NCBI GenBank assembly: GCA_903878085.1
Contig: CAIRGJ010000010.1
Coordinates: forward strand, 1-41,454
Source: an uncultured Hyphomicrobiales bacterium
Lineage (GTDB): Bacteria > Pseudomonadota > Alphaproteobacteria > Rhizobiales > Xanthobacteraceae
Direction of reading: 5' to 3'
Length of the DNA: 41,454 bases
In this document: piece by piece, positions 14,698 through 22,714 of the stretch
Numbering within the stretch: position 1 is the first letter of the stretch
Layout of the letters: every line of letters begins with the position of its first letter
Notes under the pieces: model-generated
Database searches by the model: none
The model's input: the letters and a program-made list of their open reading frames with translations, nothing else
What the model was told of the DNA's origin: nothing
Translations under genes and position numbers: made by a program

Positions 14698-17067
14698 TCA
14701 GCTGGCTTCGGCATGCTGCGCTTTGGCGTCCTGGATCGCCTGCCAAACCTTATAGGGCGTCGCCGGCATGCGGATGTCCTGCACGCCGTAGCGGCTCAGG
14801 GCATCGACGATAGCGCCGATGATGACGGCAGGCGCGGCTGTCGTGCCGCCCTCGCCGCCGGCCTTGATGCCGAGCGGGTTGGTCGGCGACAACACTTCGA
14901 TGATCTCGGTGGTGAAGGACGGCAACAAGTTGGAGCGCGGCATGCCGTAGTCCATCAGCGAACCGCAGAGCGGTTGTCCGGAATCGGGGTCGACGACGCA
15001 TTGCTCCCACAACGCCTGGCCAATGCCCTGGGCGATGGCGCCATGCGTCTGACCGTGGACGATGAGCGGATTGATGCAGCGGCCGACATCGTCAACAGAA
15101 GCGTAGCGCGTCAGCTTCAGGCCGCCGGTATCAGGATCGACTTCAATCTCACAGATCGCGCAGCCGTTCGGAAACACCGGATCGTGCATTTCATTGTCGG
15201 TGACGACGGCAAGGCCCGTTTTCAGATCGTCGGGCAGCTCGTGCTTGCTCAGTTCCTGCGCCAGTTCGATAAAATCGAAAGTACGATTGGTGCCGCGCGT
15301 GGAGAACCGGCCATCGTTGAAATCGATCTGGTCGGGTTGCGCGCCGAGAGCAATGGCCGCCAAGCGCTTGCCTTTGGCGATCATCTCGACCGCGGCCAGG
15401 GAAAACACCGTCGCCGCATGGCGCATGGAGCGGCCGGAATGCGTACCGCCGCCGGCTTTCACCACGTCGGTATCGCCCATGATGATGCGAACACTCTCCG
15501 CCGGCACACACAGCAAGTCGGCGACGACTTGCGCGAAGCTGGTCTGGTGGCCCTGGCCTGCCGGCTGGGTGCCGATGATGACATCGACAATGCCGTCAGG
15601 CCGCACGGTAATGCGGGCTTGTTCCTTGGGCGCACCGATGGAGGATTCGACGTAATTGGCGAGGCCGCGCCCGAGCAACCTGCCGCGTTTTGCAGCCTCG
15701 CGCTTGCGGGCAGCAAAGCTGTCCCAGTCGGCGATCCGCATCGCGAGATCCATCGCATCTTCGTAACGGCCGCTGTCATAGAGCATGCCGACCGCGTTGC
15801 GGTAGGGCATCGCCTTGGGCTTCACCAGATTGCGACGGCGCAGCGAAATGCGATCAATGCCGAGTTTGGTCGCCGCGATGTCGATCAAGCGTTCGACGGC
15901 AAACGTCATCTCCGGACGACCCGAACTGCGATAAGCCTGCGTCGGCACCGTGTTGGTATAGACCGACATCGCGCGCAACGTCGCCACCGGGATCGCGTAG
16001 CTGCCGGTGATCAAACCGGCGCCCTTGCTCAGCGGCGACAGCGACACGCAGCGCGCGCCGGCATTGCTGATGTTGGTCGCGCGCAACGCCAGGAAGCGGC
16101 CTTTGGCGTCCAGCGCCAGTTCGAATTTCGCGACGAGGTCACGGCCCTGGTAATCGCTGAGGAAGCATTCCGAGCGGGTCGAGGTGCATTTGACCGGGCG
16201 CTTGAGCTTGCCCGCCGCCCACAAGATCAGTCCGTATTCGACATAGACACGATTGCGCGTGCCGAAATTGCCGCCGACATCGAGCGACAGCACACGCAAT
16301 GTCTCCGGCTCGATGCCGAGCACGTCGGCGATTTCCCGCTTCTGCCGCACGGCACCGCCGCCGCCGGCATGGAGCGTGTAGCGCCCCGTCGCCGTGTCGT
16401 AATTGGCGACGCAAGCGCGGGGCTCCATCGGCACGCCGGTGACGCGATCGATATGAAAGTCCATCGCAACAGTATGCGCGGCCTCCACGAAAGCTTTATC
16501 TGTGCCGGCTTTGTCACCGAAATGAGTATCGACCAAAATGTTGGTGGGCAGTTCGTCCCAAACCGCTGGCGCGTCAGGCCTCATGGCGTCTTCGGATTGG
16601 CTGACGAAGGGCAGCACGTCATAGACGACTTCGAGCGCTTCGGCGCCATCCATCGCCTGGGCGCGGGTTTCCGCGACCACCATCGCGACCGGCTCGCCGA
16701 CGTGACGCGCTTTGTCGGCGGGCAGCAGCATATGCGGTCCCTGGAAAATGACGCTGCCGCCGGGTCCGGCCAGCTTCATGTCGTCGCGCGTTTTCGGTAG
16801 CGGATCGTGCTGAATGGGCTTGAGGCCGTCGGCTTGGCAATCGGCGCCGGTATAGACGCCAAGCACGCCGGGCATTGCCAACACCGGACCCTTGTCGATG
16901 CTAACGATACGCGCATGCGGGTGCGGCGAGCGCACCATGGCCGCATAGGTCTGCCCCGGATAGCTGAAATCGTCGCTATATTGACCCTTGCCGGTGATCA
17001 GCCGCGCATCTTCGGTGCGCGGCATCGGTTGGCCAATGTAACGAAAAGTGGATTCGGGAAGCGTCAT
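14698..17067 (-). CDS. Xanthine dehydrogenase-family molybdopterin-binding large subunit
   Basis: This 789-residue protein is the Mo-cofactor subunit of the xanthine oxidase/CO dehydrogenase family, which hydroxylates aldehydes, purines or aromatic heterocycles with water. It contains IGQPMPRTEDARLITGKGQY at the start, a GGNFGTRN loop, and the GEGG segment with the probable catalytic Glu739. The active-site loop is AYRSSGRPE, close to the form II AYRGAGRPE pattern, not the AYXCSFR loop of true form I CO dehydrogenase, so CO oxidation is unlikely. No FAD medium subunit or 2Fe-2S small subunit gene is adjacent, so it is an orphan here. It lies between two Bug-type receptors, suggesting their ligand or a breakdown product as substrate. 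Confidence 0.9.
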   Translation of the reverse strand: MTLPESTFRYIGQPMPRTEDARLITGKGQYSDDFSYPGQTYAAMVRSPHPHARIVSIDKGPVLAMPGVLGVYTGADCQADGLKPIQHDPLPKTRDDMKLAGPGGSVIFQGPHMLLPADKARHVGEPVAMVVAETRAQAMDGAEALEVVYDVLPFVSQSEDAMRPDAPAVWDELPTNILVDTHFGDKAGTDKAFVEAAHTVAMDFHIDRVTGVPMEPRACVANYDTATGRYTLHAGGGGAVRQKREIADVLGIEPETLRVLSLDVGGNFGTRNRVYVEYGLILWAAGKLKRPVKCTSTRSECFLSDYQGRDLVAKFELALDAKGRFLALRATNISNAGARCVSLSPLSKGAGLITGSYAIPVATLRAMSVYTNTVPTQAYRSSGRPEMTFAVERLIDIAATKLGIDRISLRRRNLVKPKAMPYRNAVGMLYDSGRYEDAMDLAMRIADWDSFAARKREAAKRGRLLGRGLANYVESSIGAPKEQARITVRPDGIVDVIIGTQPAGQGHQTSFAQVVADLLCVPAESVRIIMGDTDVVKAGGGTHSGRSMRHAATVFSLAAVEMIAKGKRLAAIALGAQPDQIDFNDGRFSTRGTNRTFDFIELAQELSKHELPDDLKTGLAVVTDNEMHDPVFPNGCAICEIEVDPDTGGLKLTRYASVDDVGRCINPLIVHGQTHGAIAQGIGQALWEQCVVDPDSGQPLCGSLMDYGMPRSNLLPSFTTEIIEVLSPTNPLGIKAGGEGGTTAAPAVIIGAIVDALSRYGVQDIRMPATPYKVWQAIQDAKAQHAEAS

Positions 17068-17126
17068 TGTCGACCAAGCTCGTTATGAATGTTTTTGCGG
17101 GGGAGGACTCAGGACGGCACCCGAGA

Positions 17127-18110
17127 TCACTTTATATTCTTCTCGGCGGCCGGCATCGATTTGATGACCTGCTCCCATCGTTCGGTCTCGCTTTTGATGA
17201 AGTCGCGGAAATCTTCTGGGCTGCCGCCACGCGCGTCCAACCCCTGGATATGGAGTTGCTTCAACACGTCCGCATCCTTCAGCGCCTCATTGCTCGCCTT
17301 AGATACTTTATCGATGACAGCGGCCGGCGTCCCGGCCGGCGCGAGCAGGCCGAACCAGACGCCGGTATTGTAGCCCGGTAGTGCTGCTTCCGAAATCGTC
17401 GGTAAATCCGGAGCGATGCTGGCGCGTTTGGCTTCCGTCGAGGCTAAAGGCTTGACGGTGCCCTGACCGATAAGACCAACAACGGTGGACGACGGCGCGA
17501 ACATCACCTGGATGCGGCCGGCGATGAGATCAGTCACCGTCTGCGCGCTGCCGGGATATAGAACGCCCCTCATCTTGATGCCGGCCATCTGCTCGAACAA
17601 TTGCGTCGCCATATGAGGGCCGCTGCCGATGCCGGAGGCGCCATAGAGCAACTCATCGGGCTTCGCCTTGGCCAGCGCGATTAATTCCTGGACGTTCTTG
17701 ACCTCGAGCGAGGGCGTGACGACGAGGATGTTTGGGATCGAGCCGATCAACACGATGGGCGCAAGATCGGTTTGGAAATTCGAGCCCTTGTTAGGCATCA
17801 GCGTCGTGTTGATCGTCGCCGCGATGGTCGCGAGCAGCAGCGTGTAGCCATCTTTCGAGGCGCGTGCGACGTAATCGGTCGCGATCATGCTGCTAGCGCC
17901 GGGCCGGTTCTCGACAATCATCGGCTGGCCGAGGATCTCACTCAGCTTGTGACTGACGATGCGCGCAGCGACGTCGCCGCTGGAACCCGCGGCGAAGCCG
18001 ACGATCAGGCGGATCGGCCGCGTCGGGTAATTATCCTCCGCCCGCGACAAGCCCGGGATCAGCATTACCGACAGGACGATGGCAAGAGTCAGTCGTTTTA
18101 GCAGCGGCAT
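17127..18110 (-). CDS. Bug-family (TctC-like) periplasmic substrate-binding protein
   Basis: This 327-residue secreted receptor has a signal peptide (residues 1-24, MPLLKRLTLAIVL to SRAED), the IRLIVGFAAGSSGDVAARIV ligand-loop motif, VENRPGASSMIATDYVARAS, and LPGYNTGVWFGLLAPAGTP near the C-terminus, all typical of Bug proteins. It is only moderately similar to the paralogue at 13651-14625, so the two probably bind different carboxylates. The gene stops 59 bases before the molybdoenzyme start and is divergent from the UbiD-like gene across a 174-base spacer. A membrane partner is not encoded nearby. Confidence 0.9.
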   Translation of the reverse strand: MPLLKRLTLAIVLSVMLIPGLSRAEDNYPTRPIRLIVGFAAGSSGDVAARIVSHKLSEILGQPMIVENRPGASSMIATDYVARASKDGYTLLLATIAATINTTLMPNKGSNFQTDLAPIVLIGSIPNILVVTPSLEVKNVQELIALAKAKPDELLYGASGIGSGPHMATQLFEQMAGIKMRGVLYPGSAQTVTDLIAGRIQVMFAPSSTVVGLIGQGTVKPLASTEAKRASIAPDLPTISEAALPGYNTGVWFGLLAPAGTPAAVIDKVSKASNEALKDADVLKQLHIQGLDARGGSPEDFRDFIKSETERWEQVIKSMPAAEKNIK

Positions 18111-18284
18111 TTTTCGATATCCCAGGCATTAATTCATGGTCGAAGAACGATAGCGCCAAAAAGCGCCGGTTCTGTCCAGATGTCTATACGGTTGCCATGC
18201 ATGCTGGAATAGAGCGGCCGGCCTTGGTTTGCGAACCGCCGTGGTTTACAGGAAACGACAGCACGCGATCAGGAAAGCCCAGCC
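18111..18284. promoter_or_regulatory. Divergent promoter region, Bug gene / UbiD-like gene
   Basis: The spacer must carry promoters for both directions. It contains a direct repeat AGCGCC-AAAA-AGCGCC (18152-18167) and a short palindrome around GCATGC (18197-18205). The UbiD-like gene has AGGAAAG ahead of its ATG. No sigma54 or FNR site is present. Which regulator acts here is unknown. Confidence 0.45.
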
Positions 18285-19919
18285 ATGACCTCACCCGCTG
18301 CCCAAGATGCGCCTTCCGACTTGCAGGAACACCTGGCCCGGCTGACCGCACGAGGCCTGGTCACGCGGATCGATCGGCCGATCAATAAAGACACCGAATT
18401 GCATCCGCTGGCGCGTTGGCAGTTCCAAGGCGGATTGCGCGACGAAGAGCGTAGAGCGTTCCTGTTCACCAACGTGGTTTGTGCAGGTGGCGAGAGCTAC
18501 GACATTCCCGTTCTGGTGGGCGGCCTCGCCGCCTCTCCCGAAATCTATGCCACGGGCCTGGGCGTTCCGGTGGAAGATATCGGCCGCGTTTGGGTCAAGG
18601 CCATGACCGAGCCGATCGCGCCGGTGCTGGTGGAAACGGCGCCGTGCCAGGAAGTCGTCATGACCGGCGCGGATATCCAGAAATGCGGCCTCGCCAGCCT
18701 GCCGGTGCCGATTTCGACGCCCGGCTTCGATTCAGCGCCTTATCTCACGGCCACACTGTGCGTGACGAAGGATCCGGACAACAACATCCAGAACATGGGC
18801 ACCTATCGCGCGGCACTCAAAGCCAATGACCGCCTCGGCGTGCGCATGGCGTCGCGTCTGAGCGGCGCCGGCGGCTATCTGCATTGGGAAAAATACAAGA
18901 AGCTGAAGCAGCCGATGCCCTGCGCGATCGTCGTCGGTTGTGCGCCGGCGGTTCTGTTCACCGGGCCGCAGAAACTTCCGATTGACGTCGATGAAATGGC
19001 GGTCGCCGGCGGTCTGATGGGCAAACCGGTGCGGACCGTGCGCTGCAAGACCGTCGACCTGATCGTGCCGGCCGACGCGGAGATCGTCATAGAAGGCTTA
19101 ATCGACACCGATCTGCTGGAACCGGAAGGTCCGTTCGGCGAAAGCCACGGCCACGTCGCGCTGGAAGACTTCAACATGTCGATGCGCGTGACGGCGATCA
19201 CGCGCAAGAAGAAGCCGGTGTTCGTGTCGATCATCAGCCAGGTGACGCCAAGCGAGTCGTCGGTAATGAAACGCGTCGCTTATGAGCCGATGTTCCTCGA
19301 ACATCTGCGCCAAGCGCTCGGCATCCGCGGCGTCAAGCGCGTGGTGATGCATGAGCCTTTGTCTAACCTGCGCAAGATCATCTTCGTGCAGTTCGAGCGC
19401 GGCACGCCGCGCACCGAGATATGGCGCGGCATGCAGGGCGCGGCGACATTGCAGGCGCAATGCGGCAAGCTGATTATTGCCGTGTCCGAGGATATCGCGC
19501 CGGAGAATGCCGATGCCGTGTTCTGGTCGTTGGCCTACCGCTCCAATTTCATGGAAGACATCTTGATGGTGCCCTATCGCTCCAGCGGCCACGGGCCGAA
19601 GTCCGGCCGCGCCGCGATGGAAGGCACGCTGATGATCGACGCGACGCTCAAGAGCGATATGCCGCCGCTGGCTCTGCCGGCGGAGGAATACATGACGAAG
19701 GCAAAGGGCATTTGGGAAGAGCTTGGGCTGCCGCGCATCGTGCCGCAGTCGCCGTGGCATGGCTACCAGTTGGGTGACTGGGAAGAAGAATACACGACGT
19801 TTGCCGACGCCGCGGTTGTAGGCGACTGGCGCAAGAGCGGCGAGAACACCTTCGCCCGGCGGCACGGCAATCTGAAGCCGGAAACGCCCGTCCGCAAGGT
19901 CACGCCCAAGAAGCCTTGA
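18285..19919 (+). CDS. UbiD-family prenylated-FMN (de)carboxylase
   Basis: This 544-residue enzyme belongs to the UbiD family, reversible decarboxylases of aromatic and alpha,beta-unsaturated acids that use prenylated FMN. The family catalytic triad can be placed at Arg175 (NMGTYR), Glu281 and Glu286 (in EPEGPFGESHGH), with the expected five-residue spacing between the two glutamates. The GPFGESHGH variant differs from the usual GPFGE(F/H)TGY, which may mark a different substrate pocket. No UbiX flavin prenyltransferase is encoded in the window, so the cofactor must come from elsewhere. It starts the rightward group with an aldo/keto reductase and two CocE-like hydrolases. A hydroxybenzoate-type substrate is possible but not shown. 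Confidence 0.9.
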   Translation: MTSPAAQDAPSDLQEHLARLTARGLVTRIDRPINKDTELHPLARWQFQGGLRDEERRAFLFTNVVCAGGESYDIPVLVGGLAASPEIYATGLGVPVEDIGRVWVKAMTEPIAPVLVETAPCQEVVMTGADIQKCGLASLPVPISTPGFDSAPYLTATLCVTKDPDNNIQNMGTYRAALKANDRLGVRMASRLSGAGGYLHWEKYKKLKQPMPCAIVVGCAPAVLFTGPQKLPIDVDEMAVAGGLMGKPVRTVRCKTVDLIVPADAEIVIEGLIDTDLLEPEGPFGESHGHVALEDFNMSMRVTAITRKKKPVFVSIISQVTPSESSVMKRVAYEPMFLEHLRQALGIRGVKRVVMHEPLSNLRKIIFVQFERGTPRTEIWRGMQGAATLQAQCGKLIIAVSEDIAPENADAVFWSLAYRSNFMEDILMVPYRSSGHGPKSGRAAMEGTLMIDATLKSDMPPLALPAEEYMTKAKGIWEELGLPRIVPQSPWHGYQLGDWEEEYTTFADAAVVGDWRKSGENTFARRHGNLKPETPVRKVTPKKP

Positions 19920-19968
19920 GGCTGGCTGCAGGCTGATGCCGACGAAATAAGAAGCTCTGGAGACGCCG

Positions 19969-20829
19969 ATGCAATCCCCCAAGGCCTTCACCATCACCGC
20001 GCATGGCGCAACACTCCCGGCGATCGGCTACGGCACGATGTTGCTGCCGGAGCGGCCGGTGGAACTGGTCGCCCACGCGATCCGCTCCGGCTACCGCGCC
20101 ATCGACACCGCGCGTAAATACGGCACCGAAGAGCGCGTTGGCGAAGGTATTCGCGCCAGCGGCATCGCGCGTGGTGAGTTGTTCGTGACGACCAAAGTGA
20201 CGGAAGACAATGCACGTGAAGCCGATTTCTTGCGCTCGGTCGAAACCAGCCTGAAGACGCTCAAGCTCGATTATGTCGATCTGCTGCTAGTTCATTGGCC
20301 ACAGCCGAAGGTGCCGTTTTCCGAAACGCTGGGCGCGCTGGCCAAGGCCAAGCGCAGCGGCTTAACCCGTCATATCGGCGTATCGAACTTCACAATCGCC
20401 ATGCTCGATGAGGCAGTGCGCGTCTGCCCAGAGCCGCTGGTCACGAACCAGATTGAGTATCACGCCTATCTGCCGCAGGATAGCATGATCGCGGCGCTCA
20501 AGAAGCACGGCATGATCCTCACCGCCTATTGCCCTGTCGCACGCGGCGAACTGCTCAACGATCCGGTCATTGTTGGAATTGCCAAGACACACGGCAAGAC
20601 GGGCGCACAGATCGCATTGCGCTGGCTGATCCAGCAGCCGATGGTCGCGGCCGTGCCGCGTGCGCTTACCGAAGTGCACATCGAGCAGAACCTCGACATA
20701 TTCGATTTCTCGCTCACCGAGGCGGAAATGCGCGACATTTCCGCCTTGCGCAGCCGCAAGCTGCGTATTGCAAATCCGCCGGAACGCGCGCCGAAGTGGG
20801 ACGACGAACAGGTCGAGACCGCTGCATAG
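19969..20829 (+). CDS. Aldo/keto reductase
   Basis: This 286-residue NADPH-dependent carbonyl reductase has the AKR catalytic tetrad Asp46, Tyr51, Lys76 and His109 (AIDTARKYGTE, TTKVTE, LLVHWPQ), plus HIGVSNF and VTNQIEYHAYL. It is closest in pattern to the 2,5-diketo-D-gluconate reductase/YafB group. The ATG at 19969 has GGAG six bases upstream. It sits 49 bases after the UbiD-like gene and 107 bases before the first CocE-like hydrolase, so it is probably in the same transcript. The physiological carbonyl substrate cannot be deduced. Confidence 0.92.
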   Translation: MQSPKAFTITAHGATLPAIGYGTMLLPERPVELVAHAIRSGYRAIDTARKYGTEERVGEGIRASGIARGELFVTTKVTEDNAREADFLRSVETSLKTLKLDYVDLLLVHWPQPKVPFSETLGALAKAKRSGLTRHIGVSNFTIAMLDEAVRVCPEPLVTNQIEYHAYLPQDSMIAALKKHGMILTAYCPVARGELLNDPVIVGIAKTHGKTGAQIALRWLIQQPMVAAVPRALTEVHIEQNLDIFDFSLTEAEMRDISALRSRKLRIANPPERAPKWDDEQVETAA

Positions 20830-20936
20830 CGGCTAAGGCATGCAAGCATATTGCGGCCCGGTGCGTCTCGCCACTACCATGCGCCTTAAACCTGCGTGCC
20901 AAAGCGCGGGAACGGCTGGAAACGCGAAGGAACCTC

Positions 20937-22691
20937 ATGGACTACCGCGAAAAAAGCGAAATCCGCGATGGCATGCGGATCGACTGGGATATGCCGATCA
21001 AGATGGACGACGGCTTGGTGTTGCGGTGCGATATCTACCGGCCGGTCGCCGAAGGCAAATATCCGGTCATCATAACCTACGGACCCTATGGCAAGTGGCT
21101 GGCCTTCCAGGACCTGTACAAGGACCAATGGGTCCGCATGTGCGCCGACCAGCCTGACGTGCCGGCCAACTCCAGCAACAAATATCAGTGCTGGGAGGTG
21201 GTCGATCCGGAGAAATGGGTGCCGGACGGCTATATCGTCATCCGCGTCGATAGCCGCGGCGCCGGCCGTTCGCCGGGCGTCATCGATATCTGGTCCTTGC
21301 GCGAGGCGCAGGATTTGGCGCTATGCGTGGACTGGGCGGGCGTTCAGCCATGGTCGAACGGCAAGGTCGGGCTCAACGGCATCTCTTACTACGCGGAGAA
21401 CCAATGGCAGGCGGCTGCGCTGCAGCCCAAGCACCTCGCCGCCATCTGCACCTGGGAAGGCGCCGCGGATTTTTACCGCGACATGGCGCACCACGGCGGC
21501 ATCTTCAACCGCGGCTTCGTCGAGGGCTGGTCGAAATCGCAAGTCTATACGTTGCAGAACGGCCGCGGCACGCGCGGCTTCAAGAGCGGTATGACCGGCG
21601 ACTGGGTCTCCGGGCCGGAAACTTTGTCGGAGGAAGAGCTCGGCAAGAACCGCCGCAACTTCTACGAAGACTGCCTCTCGCGCAAACTCGATACCGACGA
21701 GTTCTGGCAGTCGCGCATGCCGGACTGGAACAAGGTCAAAGTACCGTTGCTGTCGTCAGCGAATTGGGGCGGGCAAGGCCTGCATCCTCGCGGCAATTTC
21801 GAGGGCTTCGTGCGTTCGGCGTCAAACAACAAATGGCTCGAAGTGCATGGCATCGAGCACTGGACGCATTTTTACACGAATTACGGCGTCGATCTGCAGA
21901 AGCGGTTCTTTGGCCACTTCCTCAAAGGCGAGGACACCGGCTGGGGCCGGCAGCCATTGGTGCAGTTGCAGGTCCGCCACCCCGGCGAAAAATTCGTCGA
22001 ACGGCACGAGAGCGAATGGCCGCTAGCGCGCACGCAATGGACCAAATTCCACATCCACCCGGCCGACATGACGATGTCGACGGATACACCGAAGTCGGCG
22101 AGCGCGGTGACCTACGGCGGCTTCAGCGACGGCGTCACCTTTCTGACCGAGCCGCTCGACCACGATGTCGAGATCACCGGACCGATCGCGGCCAAGCTGT
22201 GGGTGTCGTCGGCAACGGAAGATGCCGATCTGTTCCTGGTGGTGCGCGCCTTCACGCCCGACCTCAAGGAAGTCACCTTCCAGGGCGCGCTCGATGCGCA
22301 TACGCCGATCGGGCAAGGCTGGCTGCGCTGTTCGCACCGCAAGCTCGATCCGAAGCTGACGTTGCCCTACCGGCCCTATCACAGCCATGACGAAGAGCAA
22401 AAGCTCAAGCCCGGCGAAATCTATGAAGTCGACGTCGAGGTCTGGCCGACCTGCATCGCTTTGCCGAAGGGCTATCGGATCGCGCTGTCGGTGCGCGGCA
22501 CCGATTACGTCTTCCCGGGCGAGCCCGGCGCCGGCGTGGAAACGCTGGGCAAGGTGTGGACCGGTGTCGGCCCCTTTACGCATGACGATCCGCGCGACCG
22601 GCCGCCGGCGGTGTTCGGCGGCGACGTCACGCTGCATGCCGGACCTGATCGACAGGCCTACGTGCTACTGCCTGTCATCCCGACCAAATAG
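20937..22691 (+). CDS. CocE/NonD-family hydrolase (first of tandem pair)
   Basis: This 584-residue alpha/beta-hydrolase of the X-Pro dipeptidyl-peptidase (S15)/CocE group cleaves esters or amides. The probable nucleophile is Ser150 in VGLNGISYYAENQW; the family elbow GxSYxG here ends in Ala rather than Gly. HGIEHWTHF may hold the catalytic His. The C-terminal third is the beta jelly-roll typical of CocE (HRKLDPKLTLPYRPYHSHDE, then PTCIALPKGYRIALSVRGTD). No signal peptide. The frame is open well upstream, but the ATG at 20937 has AAGGA six bases before it and matches the paralogue's start. The paralogue follows 23 bases downstream. Substrate unknown. Confidence 0.9.
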   Translation: MDYREKSEIRDGMRIDWDMPIKMDDGLVLRCDIYRPVAEGKYPVIITYGPYGKWLAFQDLYKDQWVRMCADQPDVPANSSNKYQCWEVVDPEKWVPDGYIVIRVDSRGAGRSPGVIDIWSLREAQDLALCVDWAGVQPWSNGKVGLNGISYYAENQWQAAALQPKHLAAICTWEGAADFYRDMAHHGGIFNRGFVEGWSKSQVYTLQNGRGTRGFKSGMTGDWVSGPETLSEEELGKNRRNFYEDCLSRKLDTDEFWQSRMPDWNKVKVPLLSSANWGGQGLHPRGNFEGFVRSASNNKWLEVHGIEHWTHFYTNYGVDLQKRFFGHFLKGEDTGWGRQPLVQLQVRHPGEKFVERHESEWPLARTQWTKFHIHPADMTMSTDTPKSASAVTYGGFSDGVTFLTEPLDHDVEITGPIAAKLWVSSATEDADLFLVVRAFTPDLKEVTFQGALDAHTPIGQGWLRCSHRKLDPKLTLPYRPYHSHDEEQKLKPGEIYEVDVEVWPTCIALPKGYRIALSVRGTDYVFPGEPGAGVETLGKVWTGVGPFTHDDPRDRPPAVFGGDVTLHAGPDRQAYVLLPVIPTK

Positions 22692-22714
22692 TTTGAAATT
22701 CGAGGAGCGCGATC

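Noticed and set aside
14656-16800. 714-codon plus-strand open frame
   Set aside because: Antisense shadow of the xanthine-dehydrogenase-family gene; composition and lack of motifs show it is not coding.
14698-17067. True form I carbon monoxide dehydrogenase large subunit
   Set aside because: The active-site loop is AYRSSGRPE rather than AYXCSFR, and the medium and small subunit genes are missing.
20529-20936. In-frame upstream extension of the first CocE gene by 136 codons
   Set aside because: Overlaps the aldo/keto reductase in another frame. The ATG at 20937 has a ribosome-binding site and aligns with the paralogue's start.
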